Notes: generated from the sequence alone by a model not told the origin. Positions 25,838-35,040 are shown, counted from the first letter of the stretch. The stretch is DNA of 64,000 bases from Actinacidiphila oryziradicis (GCF_005047355.1 NZ_SUMC01000021.1:84391-148390), one strand, 5' to 3'. Translations and numbers: made by a program.

Positions 25838-27472
25838 TCAGAGAGCCGGCGTGCTGACCGGGAGTTTCCGGGCCTTGGTGGCCTGCTCGTAAGCGTAGGC
25901 AAGCGAGAGCAGCAGCGGCTCGCTGAATTCACGCCCGAGCAACTCGGCGCCCACCGGCACGCCGAGCGGAGCTGACGCAGTGGGAGTGGAGAACCCGCCG
26001 GGGAAGCAGACGGCCGGGAACCCCGTGCCGTTGGACAGGGTGCCATTGCGTTCGGCCTGCGGTACGCCGACCAGGGAGACGAGCACCTTCTGCAGCGGAT
26101 ACAGGATCGCCTCAATGTTCAGCTCGGCCATCTTGGCCGAGACTGCCAGCCGAAGCTTTTCACGGTTGACGAAGTGGTCCTTGTAGGTCGCGTTGTTCAG
26201 GCCGTCCACGATCGCGATTTCCGCCTCGAGCGCCGCCTGCGCCTCCGGCGTCGCCGTCTTGGAGGCGACCAGTTGGTCGAAGGTGTGCACGGGAGCGTCC
26301 GGGCCGAGTGAAGCGAAGTACGCGTCCATGGCCGTATGCGCTTCCCACGTGGAGGTGACCACGATGGACTGCAGGGTGTCGTACGCGGGCAGGGTGAAGC
26401 GGACGATGGTCGCGCCCTGCGCCTGCATGCTGGAGATGACCTCCTCCATCACACGATTGACCTCCTGGTGGCGTGCCTCGGTGCCGAACAGGTTGGTCAT
26501 CACGCCGATGCGGGCGCCCTTGAGCGCGTCGGCTCGCAGGTGGTCCGCATAGCTGCGAGGAGGGACGCCGACGCCGTATCCCGTGACGGGGTCGGCCGGG
26601 TCGAAGCCCACCATGACGTCGAGCATCTTGGCCGCGTCCTCCACCGTGCGGGTGATGGGTCCGAGCTCGTCCTGCGTGATGCTGGCCGGTATGACGCCGC
26701 TGCGGCTGATCAGGCCCCTGGTGGAACGTACACCGACGAGGCTGCAGGCGGAGGCGGGCGAGCGGACCGACTGACCGGTGTCACTTCCTGTGCCCAGGAC
26801 GGCGAAGTTCGACGCGATCGACGCGCCGGTGCCGCCGCTGGATCCGCCCGGTGTCCGGGTGAGGTCGTAGGGGTTGAGGACCTGCCCGCCCAGCGAACTG
26901 AGCGAGTTGCCGCCCCGGGCGAATTCCTGCAGGTTGGCCTTGGCGAGGATGAGTGCCCCCGCCTTGCGCATCTTGTCGACTGTGAACGCGTCGGTCGGCG
27001 GCACGGAGGTACGCATCGCGGTGTTGCCGCCGGTGGTCGGCAAGTCGAAGGTGTCGTAGTTGTCCTTCAGAATGACCGGGATGCCGTGCAGCGGGCCGGT
27101 CAGGCCGGAACGCCTGTACTGGCGATCCAGTTCGTCGGCGACCTCAAGCGCGCGCGGGTTGACGGTGATGAGCGCCGTCAGGGACGGCCCTTGCTTGTCG
27201 TAGGCAGCGATCCGGTCGAGGTATTGCTGCACCAACTCCCGGCAGGTGAGCCGACCGTGGCGATAGGCATCGTGAATGTCGGCAATGGTCGCTTCCATCA
27301 GCTCGAAGCTACCCTTGCTGGACCGCGGCCCGGACGTACCGTTCGCCGCCTTTGGAGTGGCCGTCCCCTGCGCGGAAGCCGAGACTCCCGTGCCACCCAC
27401 GATGCCCAGCGCGCCGGCCGCGCCTGCGGCGCCGATGAAGCTACGCCTGTTCAGATTTCTCAACTTGCTCAA
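25838..27472 (-). CDS. Tat-exported amidase (amidase signature family)
   Basis: This 544-aa secreted enzyme has a twin-arginine signal (NRRSFIGAAGAAG) and cleavage near SASA (about residue 34). The amidase-signature triad is complete: Lys136 in VILKDNYDT, Ser211 in TPGGSSGGTG and Ser235 in GSDTGQSVRSP. The 75- and 24-residue spacings are those of the family (as in FAAH). It hydrolyses an amide bond in an extracellular substrate that cannot be named. The start TTG 27472 has a weak site. It is transcribed alone, downstream of the Trp-rich microprotein gene. Confidence 0.88.
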   Translation of the reverse strand: MSKLRNLNRRSFIGAAGAAGALGIVGGTGVSASAQGTATPKAANGTSGPRSSKGSFELMEATIADIHDAYRHGRLTCRELVQQYLDRIAAYDKQGPSLTALITVNPRALEVADELDRQYRRSGLTGPLHGIPVILKDNYDTFDLPTTGGNTAMRTSVPPTDAFTVDKMRKAGALILAKANLQEFARGGNSLSSLGGQVLNPYDLTRTPGGSSGGTGASIASNFAVLGTGSDTGQSVRSPASACSLVGVRSTRGLISRSGVIPASITQDELGPITRTVEDAAKMLDVMVGFDPADPVTGYGVGVPPRSYADHLRADALKGARIGVMTNLFGTEARHQEVNRVMEEVISSMQAQGATIVRFTLPAYDTLQSIVVTSTWEAHTAMDAYFASLGPDAPVHTFDQLVASKTATPEAQAALEAEIAIVDGLNNATYKDHFVNREKLRLAVSAKMAELNIEAILYPLQKVLVSLVGVPQAERNGTLSNGTGFPAVCFPGGFSTPTASAPLGVPVGAELLGREFSEPLLLSLAYAYEQATKARKLPVSTPAL

Positions 27473-27761
27473 CGCGTCTCACTGATCCTCGGTCATGCGA
27501 AACCACAGATCGGACAGCGGCACGTTATTTGCTGTATGTTACAAGCGGATATCGTCGTGTGCTCTGGGCATCACGAGGTTGCGCGGATCTCCCAACTGCA
27601 CTGTCTGGCCACTCAGTTGGTTTCTCAAAAATTCTCGTACTCCGTCCCGGCGCTGGGGCCGACGCGACGTCCGGCAGGACGGGCCCAGGCCGAGCCCCTA
27701 CCGCAGGACGGCGATCTCCTGGCCCCGGCGTCGCGGGGCATCGCCGAGATACCAGGTGCCC

Positions 27762-27926
27762 TCACCACCAGCACCGCCACTTGTCGCAGTGGTCCCAGCC
27801 GTGACGGTACCAACCATCACGGTTCCAACCATCGCGGCTCCAACCGTCACGGCCGCGTATGCGACGGTCCCTTTCCCTGTCCCTGTTCCTGCCATCTGCG
27901 GGAAGCAGATGCTTAAAGATTTCCAT
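27762..27926 (-). CDS. Trp-rich tandem-repeat microprotein (54 aa)
   Basis: ATG 27926 has a strong GAGGAAGG site 9 nt upstream. The product starts MEIFKHLLPADGRN, continues with an Arg/Asp stretch, then four copies of a 5-residue repeat of the form (R/H)(D/H)GWx, and ends DHCDKWRCWW with two Cys and three more Trp. At DNA level these are 15-bp repeats at about 27795-27850. It has no signal peptide. I do not recognise a family. The leader-like N-terminus and repeated core would fit a RiPP precursor, but no modifying enzyme is nearby; a nucleic-acid-binding or stress microprotein is equally possible. Confidence 0.55.
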   Translation of the reverse strand: MEIFKHLLPADGRNRDRERDRRIRGRDGWSRDGWNRDGWYRHGWDHCDKWRCWW

Positions 27927-28403
27927 GATCTTTTGCCTTCCTCGGGTACGGCTCAGTAAAGATACGTACGAAAGAAGGCAATAGATGGGTATTTCTTGCG
28001 GAATCTCCCAGTTTGTTGTGCACCAGCGGGGCACATGGGTTTGTGTCACTGCGCGAGGGTGCGGGTGAGGGTGGTGGCGGTGCGTACGGCGCTGGAGATG
28101 GCGTCTTCGGGGTCCAGTCGGCACAGGTCGGTGAGGGTGAAGAGGGCCGTAGCAGGTGCTCGGTCGGCCTGGAGACCACAGGGTTGCGGAACCGGCGAGC
28201 ACGCACGCTTCCTCTCGGAGCGGGGCTGCTCGCCCTGGCGCTGCTGCGCCTGGGGCTCGCGGCCGGCCCGGAACCGGCGCCTGACGCGACCCCGAAGAGA
28301 CCTCCATCGGGAGCACGTCCCGTTACACTCTGCCGTGAAACAGTTACACTGGGTGGGCAGGCCGGTGTCACTCAGCGAGGACTCAGCAGAGAGGGACGCT
28401 ACG
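27927..28403. other. Intergenic region with a possible gene remnant
   Basis: About 480 bp separates the divergent microprotein and DUF1918 genes. The first 110 bp is less GC-rich and probably holds the microprotein promoter. On the minus strand at about 28046-28150 a frame ends FTLTDLCRLDPEDAISSAV followed by RTATTLTRTLAQ, which reads like the C-terminal end of a helical protein without its body. I cannot assign a family. Confidence 0.4.
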
Positions 28404-28604
28404 ATGCACGCCTCAAAAGGGGACCGTCTCGTGATGCACGGTCGAGTCGTAGGCAAGCAGGATCGAGTCGTTGAGATCATCGAGGTTCTCGGTCCGAATG
28501 GAACCCCGCCCTTCCGGGTGAGGGCCGAAGACGGCCGCGAAACGATCATGTCTCCGGGGCCGGACACCATGATCGACCACCGCCGATCGCCTGAGCCGGC
28601 CTGA
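28404..28604 (+). CDS. DUF1918 domain protein
   Basis: This 66-aa protein is a single DUF1918 domain with an SH3-like beta-barrel pattern: GDRLVMHGRVVGKQDR, then VVEIIEVLGPNGTPPFRVR, then GRETIMSPGPDT. ATG 28404 has GAGAGGGA upstream. The family is common in actinobacteria and its function is unknown. It stands alone. Confidence 0.88.
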   Translation: MHASKGDRLVMHGRVVGKQDRVVEIIEVLGPNGTPPFRVRAEDGRETIMSPGPDTMIDHRRSPEPA

Positions 28605-28730
28605 CAGGCGAGCACTGCCCGGGACGTTGGTAGCGGGTCGGCGTCCCGGGCTGCGGGTGTCAGCCGGCCGTTCTTCCAGGTCCGTCCCTAGTGCCGGCGG
28701 CCCGGTCACGCATGATGGAACCGGGGGATG

Positions 28731-28832
28731 TCAGCTCCGAAGTCGGCCCATCTCCCGTTCCGCAAAGGCGCGGAAGCTGCGCGGCGGGCGGCCGGTGAGG
28801 CGCTGGACAGTGTCGGTGGTGCGGTCCTCGGT
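28731..28832 (-). pseudogene. NmrA/NAD(P)H-binding protein, C-terminal remnant
   Basis: The minus frame reads RTTDTVQRLTGRPPRSFRAF followed by AEREMGRL and a stop at 28731. A segment T.TV..LTGRPPRSF..F is the usual C-terminal end of NmrA-like NAD(P)H-binding oxidoreductases. The Rossmann part is missing and no start codon fits, so this is a decayed tail of about 34 residues. Confidence 0.65.
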
Positions 28833-28990
28833 TGTGGAATCTCCTTCACAAGAGTTGACTCGCATGACCATAAAGGGCTCTCGCCAGATTGTGCAAGTCT
28901 ACTTTCATCACGAGTGGTAGCTCGCACATTCGCCCACCAACTCCCACGCCGTGGCGGCACGCGATCTGCCGCCGCAGCCCGTCCGCCCGC

Positions 28991-30196
28991 TCACCGCCGC
29001 CAGTTGTGGTCCGCCAACGCCTCAGCGGGACCGTCGAAGCCTGGTTCCTCTTCCTCCACGTGCGGCCTGCGCAAGGACACGGTGTCGAAGGCCCCCGCAC
29101 CGTGATAAGTGAGCCTGACCGTTGGACTGTCGTCCCTGGTGTAGCTTGCCCAGTCCAATCTGGGGTCCCGTTTGGCACCGTGCCAAAACGGTAGGCGTTC
29201 TGGTGCGGGCGGCAGTTGGGGTGTGTACGGGGCATAGGCCGGGTACGGCGGTATTTCTTTACGGTGTCTGCCTTGCTGTGCTGCGGCTTGTTCCCCGCTG
29301 CCGCTCGTCACCACGACCGTGACGCCGATGATGATCAGCAGGAGCCCGGGCATGGTCGCGGCCTTGATGTGTTGCCCCAGCAGCCACCATGCGGTGAGCG
29401 CGGCCACGGGGGTCTCCAGCAGGAGGAGGACACTCATCGTCGTCGCCGATGTCCTACCGAGGGCGAAGTTCAGTGAGCCGAGCCCCAGAATCTGGGGGAG
29501 GATCAGCAGCCCGAGCAGCGACAGTTGGGTGGTCCTGTCGAAACCTGTGAGCGGGATGTGGGCCAGCCAGCAGACGGCGAGGAGTTCCAGACCGCAGACC
29601 AGCGAAGTGACCGTCGAATACAGCGGTGTGCTCACATCCGCGCGCGACCGTTCGCTCAGGGCGGTGTACCCGGCCTGAGCGATGGCCCCGACGACGGCGA
29701 GCAGGTCACCCAGCAGCGCCGTACCGCCGGACTTTATGTCGAGACCGCCGGCCGCGGCCGCTCCCACTACGGAGAGCGCGAGACCCGTCCATGTCCTGCG
29801 AGATGTACTGACGCCCTGCCCCGCGGCGATGAGGGCCTGCCAGACGGGCTGGGTGGCGACGAGTGCCGTGGACATGGCGACCGAGGTCAGCCGGGTGCTC
29901 GTCATGAAGGCCGCGAAGTGGAGAGCGAGCGACGTGGCCGCGAGGAAGCCGAAGACCAAGGGCCGCCACTGCTCCCGGCGCAGGATGCCGCGCTCGCCGC
30001 GCGCGACGCGCACCACCTCGCGGCGGCGCAGTATCAGGAGGAACGGCCCGAGTACGGCGAAGCCCAGGCAGTTGCGCCAGAAGGCCATGGCGAGCGGCGA
30101 AGCGGAGGCGGCGGCGGTGAGAGGGGCGGTGGCCGAGATGGAGAGTACGGTGACCGCCATCGCCGCTATGGACAGCGGATCGGGTCTGGATTTCAC
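28991..30196 (-). CDS. EamA (DMT superfamily) transporter
   Basis: This 401-aa membrane protein has ten predicted transmembrane helices in two EamA repeats (residues about 8-145 and 155-300); the second repeat ends LLLETPVAALTAWWLLGQ and LLLIIIGVTVV. A cytoplasmic tail of about 95 residues rich in Pro, Tyr and charged residues follows, longer than usual. Such proteins export amino acids or other small metabolites; the substrate is unknown. It starts at GTG 30196 without a clear site. It is a single gene. Confidence 0.87.
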   Translation of the reverse strand: MKSRPDPLSIAAMAVTVLSISATAPLTAAASASPLAMAFWRNCLGFAVLGPFLLILRRREVVRVARGERGILRREQWRPLVFGFLAATSLALHFAAFMTSTRLTSVAMSTALVATQPVWQALIAAGQGVSTSRRTWTGLALSVVGAAAAGGLDIKSGGTALLGDLLAVVGAIAQAGYTALSERSRADVSTPLYSTVTSLVCGLELLAVCWLAHIPLTGFDRTTQLSLLGLLILPQILGLGSLNFALGRTSATTMSVLLLLETPVAALTAWWLLGQHIKAATMPGLLLIIIGVTVVVTSGSGEQAAAQQGRHRKEIPPYPAYAPYTPQLPPAPERLPFWHGAKRDPRLDWASYTRDDSPTVRLTYHGAGAFDTVSLRRPHVEEEEPGFDGPAEALADHNWRR

Positions 30197-30382
30197 GTGT
30201 CCGTACCGCCGTCTGCGGTCGGACCGTTTTTGCCTAACGCGGCGATTAGGTCGTCAACTGTCTGTCCAACATTGATCATTGAGTACGCGGTTTCTGTGCC
30301 GTGGGGGGAACTGGGGAGCGGCTGAGGGCTTCGAGAGCGGAGGTGGGACCGGCCGACGCCGACGTGTCCTCGTCGGTCGGTG

Positions 30383-31411
30383 TCACGGACGCGAGCGGCG
30401 CAGCTGCACCACGTTCCACCACGTCACGCAACGCAGGACCCACTCCATCGGCCCGTACTGGAACCGGGCCAGCCACCAGCGGCTGCAGACGGTCTGCACG
30501 GCGAGGACGACGACCGCCAGGGCCATGGCGGTTCCCCAGCGGGAGGACTCCCGCAGGCCGAGCGGGCCGGCTGCGGCGACCACCAGGAGCGTGGCGGTGA
30601 GGTAGTTGGTCAGCGCCATCCTGCCGAGGGGCTCGAGGACCGCCGACAGCGGGCGGCCCAGCCGGGTGCGCAGCACGAGCAGCAGCGCGGTGGCGTACGC
30701 GAGGGCGCCGACGAGACCGGCCATCGCCGCGATCCGCGTGGCCAGGGGCCCGGCGGCAGGGTAGGTGTGCTGCCACCATGCGGCGGCGGCCGCCGCCGGG
30801 ACGGCGAGGGCGAGCGTGACGGCGAGCTGTCCGGTACGGCGGTCCAGCGTCCGGGCGATACCGAGGCGGGCGACGGCGAGACCCAGCAGGAACAGCCCCG
30901 GGATGCTCAGGATGCCGCCCGAGGCGATGGTGAACGAGGCGACGAGACCCAGCAGCCCCGCGGGTAGGACCAACCACGTCGGCAGCCACGAGGCGGGCAG
31001 CAGGATCAGCAGCCCGATGATCGCGTACGGCAGCAGCGCCTCTCCGGGGTGCAACTGCTGGTGGGCGAGGCCGAGCAGACCGAGGGCCACCAGCCGGCGG
31101 GCCAGCAGCAGCCGGGGGTGCGACGACCGCCGCCCGGCGCTCTCCAGGAAGATCGCGAAGCTCAGCCCGAAGAGGAACGAGAAGATCGGGAAGAACCGCT
31201 GATGGACGAACAGCTCCAGGAACGCGGGTATCGGGTAAGTGTGGTGGGCGCCGTCGTAGCTGACCATCCGCGTGATCTGATCCGGGATGTTGACCAGGAG
31301 GATGCCGCACAGTGCGAAGCCGCGCAGCGCGTCGAGCGCGGTGATCCGGCGTGGCGCCTGCGGGCTGAGCTCCGAGGCGGTGGCGTTGGGGGCCTGGGTC
31401 GTTGTGTTCAT
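30383..31411 (-). CDS. DUF418 family membrane protein
   Basis: This 342-aa polytopic protein has the DUF418 N-terminal signature RITALDALRGFALCGILLVN and the C-terminal domain signature ending GRMALTNYLTATLL..RWWLARFQYGPMEWVLR. About ten transmembrane helices are predicted. ATG 31411 was chosen; an upstream extension has no site. The family is related to acyltransferase-3-like membrane proteins, with no proven substrate. It lies 132 bp downstream of the response regulator on the same strand and is a candidate target or co-transcribed member. Confidence 0.88.
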   Translation of the reverse strand: MNTTTQAPNATASELSPQAPRRITALDALRGFALCGILLVNIPDQITRMVSYDGAHHTYPIPAFLELFVHQRFFPIFSFLFGLSFAIFLESAGRRSSHPRLLLARRLVALGLLGLAHQQLHPGEALLPYAIIGLLILLPASWLPTWLVLPAGLLGLVASFTIASGGILSIPGLFLLGLAVARLGIARTLDRRTGQLAVTLALAVPAAAAAAWWQHTYPAAGPLATRIAAMAGLVGALAYATALLLVLRTRLGRPLSAVLEPLGRMALTNYLTATLLVVAAAGPLGLRESSRWGTAMALAVVVLAVQTVCSRWWLARFQYGPMEWVLRCVTWWNVVQLRRSRP

Positions 31412-31543
31412 GGCATTTATGGTGCGGCGGCGGCATACTCCGGCGCTTCGGCCGGACGGCCGGACCGCATCGGTCGAACGGCCGATGCCCGCCGTCGGCC
31501 CCGGGCCGCCCAATCCGGCGGACCGCACACCCCGGCGGACCGC

Positions 31544-32269
31544 TCACTCCTGGAAGCCGGGCCCCTGGGAGACGGTGCCCGTTGCCCACGCCCAGGCGGC
31601 GATCTCCACCCGGTTGCGCACGCCCAACTTGGACTGGATGTTCGTCAGATGCGTTTTGACGGTCCCGAGCGACAGGAACAGATCGGCGCAGATCTCCTGG
31701 TTGGTGTGGCCCATCGCCACCAGCCGCGCCACGTCCAGCTCACGCTCCGTCAGGGCCGTCCTCGGCGGGCGCCCGGCGGCGGAGGAGGCCTTGCGTCCGT
31801 CCTCCAGTTGGCGCAGCAGCCGCACCGTCACCGCCGGCGAGATCAGCGCGTCTCCGCGCTGCGCGGCCCGCACCGCCTCTATGAGCAGGGCCGGGCTGGC
31901 GTCCTTCAGTAGGAACCCGCAGGCGCCGTTGTGCAGCGCCCGGTGGACGTAATCGTCCTGGTCGAAGGTGGTCACCACGACGACGCGCATTCGGTCGGCC
32001 GACTCGGGCCCGGCCAGGATGCGGGTGACCTCCAGGCCGTCGAGTGCGGGCATCCTGATGTCGATGAGGCACACGTCGGGACGCAGCCGCCTGGCCATCT
32101 CCACACACTCGGCGCCGTCGGCCGCCTCGCCCACCACCTCGATGCCCGGCTGGGCGTCCAGTATCAGGCGGAATCCGGCACGCACCAGGTGCTGGTCGTC
32201 GGCGACGAGCACCCTCGTCGTCGAGGACGCCGCGGAACCCGTTGTCGTCGCAGCCGTCGCGTAGCTCAC
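31544..32269 (-). CDS. NarL/LuxR-family response regulator
   Basis: This 241-aa protein has a receiver domain (RVLVADDQHLVRAGFRLIL; phosphoacceptor Asp in DVCLIDIRMPALDG; conserved Lys in FLLKDA) and a C-terminal GerE helix-turn-helix (LTERELDVARLVAMGHTNQE..GTVKTHLTNIQSKLGVRNR). GTG 32269 overlaps the stop of the histidine kinase gene (GTGA), giving tight coupling. It should activate or repress promoters on phosphorylation; the neighbouring DUF418 gene is the obvious candidate. Confidence 0.93.
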   Translation of the reverse strand: MSYATAATTTGSAASSTTRVLVADDQHLVRAGFRLILDAQPGIEVVGEAADGAECVEMARRLRPDVCLIDIRMPALDGLEVTRILAGPESADRMRVVVVTTFDQDDYVHRALHNGACGFLLKDASPALLIEAVRAAQRGDALISPAVTVRLLRQLEDGRKASSAAGRPPRTALTERELDVARLVAMGHTNQEICADLFLSLGTVKTHLTNIQSKLGVRNRVEIAAWAWATGTVSQGPGFQE

Positions 32270-33501
32270 CCGGCCGATCCTGCCACAGCCAGCACAGGAA
32301 AGGTGCCGGCTACCCGCCATCCGCCGTCAGGCGTCCCGCCTGCCTCCAGCGTCCCGTCCACCGCTGCCACCCGCTCCCGCAGGCCCACCATCCCGAAGCC
32401 CCCGCGGCCTCCGACCGGGGCGGCGGACCGCGTCGCGGCAGGCGGCGCGGCGGGCGGCGCGGCGGGTGGCGTGTTGCGGACCTCCACCTGCAGCCGTCCG
32501 TCGTCCATGCCCATCCGCACTGCCACCAGCGCACCGGGGGCGTGCCGCCGCGCGTTGGTCAGCGACTCCTGTACCACCCGGTGCACCGAGGTCTCCACCT
32601 CGGGCGCGAGCCGCGCCGCGCGGGCCGGGGCCGCCACCGACAGGGTGGCGTCCTGGGCCTCGCCACCGCAGAAGTCGGAGACCATCGCGGCCAGTTCGGT
32701 GAACAGCTCCCCGGGCCGCCGGGGCCTGCCGTCCACCTCCCGCAGCACCCGCACCAGGCGGCGCATGGAGTCCAGCGTCTCCATGCCGGCCTTCTGAATG
32801 TTCTCCAGGATCGGGTCGATCTGGTCCGGCGCCGTCTCGCGGATGGCCCGTCCAGCGTTCGCCTGCACGACGATGCCGGTGACGTGGTGGGCTACGAAGT
32901 CGTGAAGGTCCCGCGCCAGTTCCAGCCGCTCTCCCTGCCGGACGGCGTCCACCGCGCGGGCCCTGTGCCCGTCCTGCGCCCGCAGATAGCAGCCGAGCCC
33001 CACCGCCACGCCGACGGCGAAGGTGAGCGCGAAGGCGAACGACAGCGAGTCCGGGTTGTCCACCATCCGCGCCGGGGCGGCGATCACCGCGGCCCCGAGT
33101 GCGACGGCGGCGAGCGGCCGCCTGACCCACCGGCAGGTCCGCGCCAGCATGATCAGCAGGCAAACCGTCTCCAGCAGGCCCCAGCTGCCGCCGCCGCGCT
33201 GTCCGGCGAGCAGCATCCCGCCCGTCACCGCCAGCGAACCACACGCCGCAGCCCAGGCGCGCCGCTCAAGGGACAGCCACCGGTCGGGCACGAGCAGCAG
33301 CACTGCGGCCGCCGGCCCGGTCAGCAGGGGAGGCAGCCAGTCGTTCTGCGGGGTGCGCAACCCGTCGCTGGGCACCAGGTCGAGCAGCCACACCAGGGCG
33401 AGCACCGCGTACAGCGCGAAGGCGAGGAGCCTTTGTACGGGCCGGGGAAGCGGGTTGGTCTCCGCGGGGTCCGCGGTCAGCCGGTCGTGCGCATTGTCCA
33501 C
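32266..33501 (-). CDS. Sensor histidine kinase (HisKA_3 type)
   Basis: This 411-aa membrane kinase has about five or six transmembrane helices in residues 22-172, with little extracellular sequence. The HisKA_3 dimerisation box ERLELARDLHDFVAHHVTGI gives His200 as the phosphorylated residue. The C-terminal ATPase domain has an N-box (VQESLTNARRHAPG) and a glycine-rich RGGFGMVGLRERV. The absence of a large sensor domain suggests it senses membrane state. It forms an overlapping operon with the response regulator. Confidence 0.92.
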   Translation of the reverse strand: MDNAHDRLTADPAETNPLPRPVQRLLAFALYAVLALVWLLDLVPSDGLRTPQNDWLPPLLTGPAAAVLLLVPDRWLSLERRAWAAACGSLAVTGGMLLAGQRGGGSWGLLETVCLLIMLARTCRWVRRPLAAVALGAAVIAAPARMVDNPDSLSFAFALTFAVGVAVGLGCYLRAQDGHRARAVDAVRQGERLELARDLHDFVAHHVTGIVVQANAGRAIRETAPDQIDPILENIQKAGMETLDSMRRLVRVLREVDGRPRRPGELFTELAAMVSDFCGGEAQDATLSVAAPARAARLAPEVETSVHRVVQESLTNARRHAPGALVAVRMGMDDGRLQVEVRNTPPAAPPAAPPAATRSAAPVGGRGGFGMVGLRERVAAVDGTLEAGGTPDGGWRVAGTFPVLAVAGSAG

Positions 33502-33590
33502 GCGGCGAGGCTATGCGATGCAAGCCGTCCGGCGGGTCGGCCGAATGGCCGATCTGGTGCGCCCAAGCGCTCGGTACCCAACAAGCACAA

Positions 33591-33618
33591 GGGGACGGCC
33601 GGGGGCCCGGCCGTCCCC
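33591..33618. terminator. Perfect hairpin between HK and GNAT genes
   Basis: A 28-nt perfect palindrome: GGGGACGGCCGGG, two bases, then CCCGGCCGTCCCC. It lies after the stop of the acetyltransferase gene (minus strand) and upstream of the kinase, so it probably terminates the acetyltransferase transcript. There is no T-tract, which is normal in Streptomyces. Confidence 0.7.
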
Positions 33619-33650
33619 ACTTCGCCACCGGCGGGCCTCGGCTTCGCCAC

Positions 33651-34241
33651 CTACGGTGAGTTCGCTGCCCTGCGCCACTCACTTGCCAAGAGACCGTAGA
33701 TCACGACATCACGTCGTTCGTCGGTGAAGGCCGCTGCTTCACGCAATACGCCCTCCTGCGTGAACCCCAAGCGCTGGGCCACGCTCCGACTGCGTTTGTT
33801 GTCGGTGGTGGTCCGCAACTCGACACGATGCAGACCGAGCGGGCCGAACGCGTGATCGAGCACGGCCGTGACAGCCCTGGCGACCAATCCACGTCCCTCG
33901 AAGCCGACGCCGAGCCAATAGCCCACCTCGGCCGACCGCGCCGGACCGTTGATCAACAGGTTGACCCAACCAGCCAGGCGCCAGCCGTCCTCAGCCTTCA
34001 CCGTGATGGCCAGCGGCAACTGCGATCCCTCGAACCAGGCCTGGCCGCCCCGCTCCAGGTCCGCACGAGTCCCGTCCAGCGTCGGCGGCTTGTCGAATGC
34101 ACGTGGGAACCAGCGGGCGAGACGCTCGTAGTTGACCTCCAACAGCGCCTGATAGGCCTCCGCGATCGTGACCGTGCGCGGTATCAGGGCGGCATCGTCC
34201 CCCAGCGGGCAGGTGAACAACGCAGCGGTGACGGTAGACAC
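33651..34241 (-). CDS. GNAT acetyltransferase (RimJ/RimL type)
   Basis: This 196-aa protein shows the RimJ/RimL-type N-acetyltransferase pattern: a PRTVTIAEAYQALLEVNYERLARW start, VGYWLGVGFEGRGLVARAV (acetyl-CoA loop, with GFEGRGL equivalent to Q/RxxGxG/A), and C-terminal LHRVELRTTTDNKRSRSVAQ. The GTG at 34241 has GGGAG 6 nt upstream; the frame runs on to 34421 but that start lacks support. The substrate may be a ribosomal-protein or peptide N-terminus, or a small amine; this is unknown. Confidence 0.88.
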   Translation of the reverse strand: MSTVTAALFTCPLGDDAALIPRTVTIAEAYQALLEVNYERLARWFPRAFDKPPTLDGTRADLERGGQAWFEGSQLPLAITVKAEDGWRLAGWVNLLINGPARSAEVGYWLGVGFEGRGLVARAVTAVLDHAFGPLGLHRVELRTTTDNKRSRSVAQRLGFTQEGVLREAAAFTDERRDVVIYGLLASEWRRAANSP

Positions 34242-34407
34242 ATCTGCTCCCAAGTCGGTGGCCGTGACCGACACCCTAGAGCGACTGCCGCCCGGACAGG
34301 TCTGCCCGGCGGCGATCTGAGTACGGATGCTCATGTGCGGTCCCGCACGCGGCGCCATGCTGCGTACTGGACGCCGTGTCCGACACGGCGATGAGAGCCG
34401 GGAGGCG

Positions 34408-34647
34408 TCATGCCCGACCATCTGCCGCCGGCGGGGAGCTACGACTCCCGGCCGGTGCGGGGTTACTACAGCGATCCGGGGAAGCCGGCGCGGTCCGGGT
34501 GGTCACACTGTCCGCCACCACCGTAAAACTCGTGGCGTTCGCGGCACCGAACTTCACGGCGGTCGCACCGCTGAAACCGCTGCCGACAATCGTGACCTGC
34601 GTGCCGGCCGTTGCCGTGGATGGTTGGACGACGAGGATGGTTGGCAT
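34408..34647 (-). pseudogene. Truncated IPT/TIG-domain protein
   Basis: ATG 34647 follows AAGGAAGAG. The first 50 residues are a clear IPT/TIG immunoglobulin-like domain start (LVVQPSTATAGTQVTIVGSG, then FSGATAVKFGAANATSF). The domain breaks off after VVADSVTT, about two-thirds of the way through, and the rest is out-of-family sequence antisense to the facing 38-aa remnant. Intact relatives in Streptomyces are extracellular proteins with several IPT/TIG repeats. Confidence 0.65.
34410..34526 (+). pseudogene. N-terminal remnant of an unrecognised gene (38 aa)
   Basis: ATG 34410 has a very strong GGGAGGCGTC site. The product begins MPDHLPPAGSYDSRPVRGYY and continues through SDPGKPARSG, which looks like a real protein start. 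At about 34490 it runs into the antisense side of the IPT/TIG gene and ends in WSHCPPPP. It is probably the 5' end of a gene whose body was lost in the same deletion that cut the IPT/TIG gene. Confidence 0.5.
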
Positions 34648-34952
34648 TGTGCAGGCTCTTCCTTCTGGATGTCGATTCCAGGCGGAGGCCCACTGCTCCT
34701 GTGCGAGTGACTGGTCAACTCCGTGCGTTTACCAGGCAACACGGCAACAGATCGAGGCACGCGAAAGGATTCGGCGAAAAGCAGACCGCCGCGTGGCTCG
34801 ATTGAACCGAGTAGAGGACACGCACCGGAAGGTGTGAAACCATACCTAAAGATGCAAAGGTAGCGAATAGGACAATCCGATGAAGAGTCGGAGTGAGTCG
34901 TTTCTGCGCCGGAGTGCGCCGGCACCACCTGGCGGATGATCGCAGCAGATGA
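34648..34952. other. Leader/promoter region of the truncated IPT/TIG gene
   Basis: About 300 bp of comparatively low GC (roughly 55-60% by eye) and no supported gene. It probably holds the former promoter of the IPT/TIG gene on the minus strand and one border of the ISKra4 remnant. Confidence 0.35.
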
Positions 34953-35040
34953 TCACGCCCCGCAGCGGTTGCGCTCGTGCCCCCGCTTCTCGTGCTGGGC
35001 GCAGTAGGTGTCGAAGTCGCCGTTGCTACGGCTGCAACGC
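34953..35040 (-). pseudogene. ISKra4-type transposase, C-terminal remnant
   Basis: The minus frame ends RSNGDFDTYCAQHEKRGHER followed by NRCGA and a stop at 34953. It aligns with the C-terminus of the other ISKra4 remnant in this window (RSSGDFETYWAYHEARDYQR at 62.9 kb). ISKra4 transposases typically end with ALR..GDFD.YW..H. Only about 28 residues remain, with the conserved Trp changed to Cys. The upstream side runs directly into the G/C homopolymer. Confidence 0.6.
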
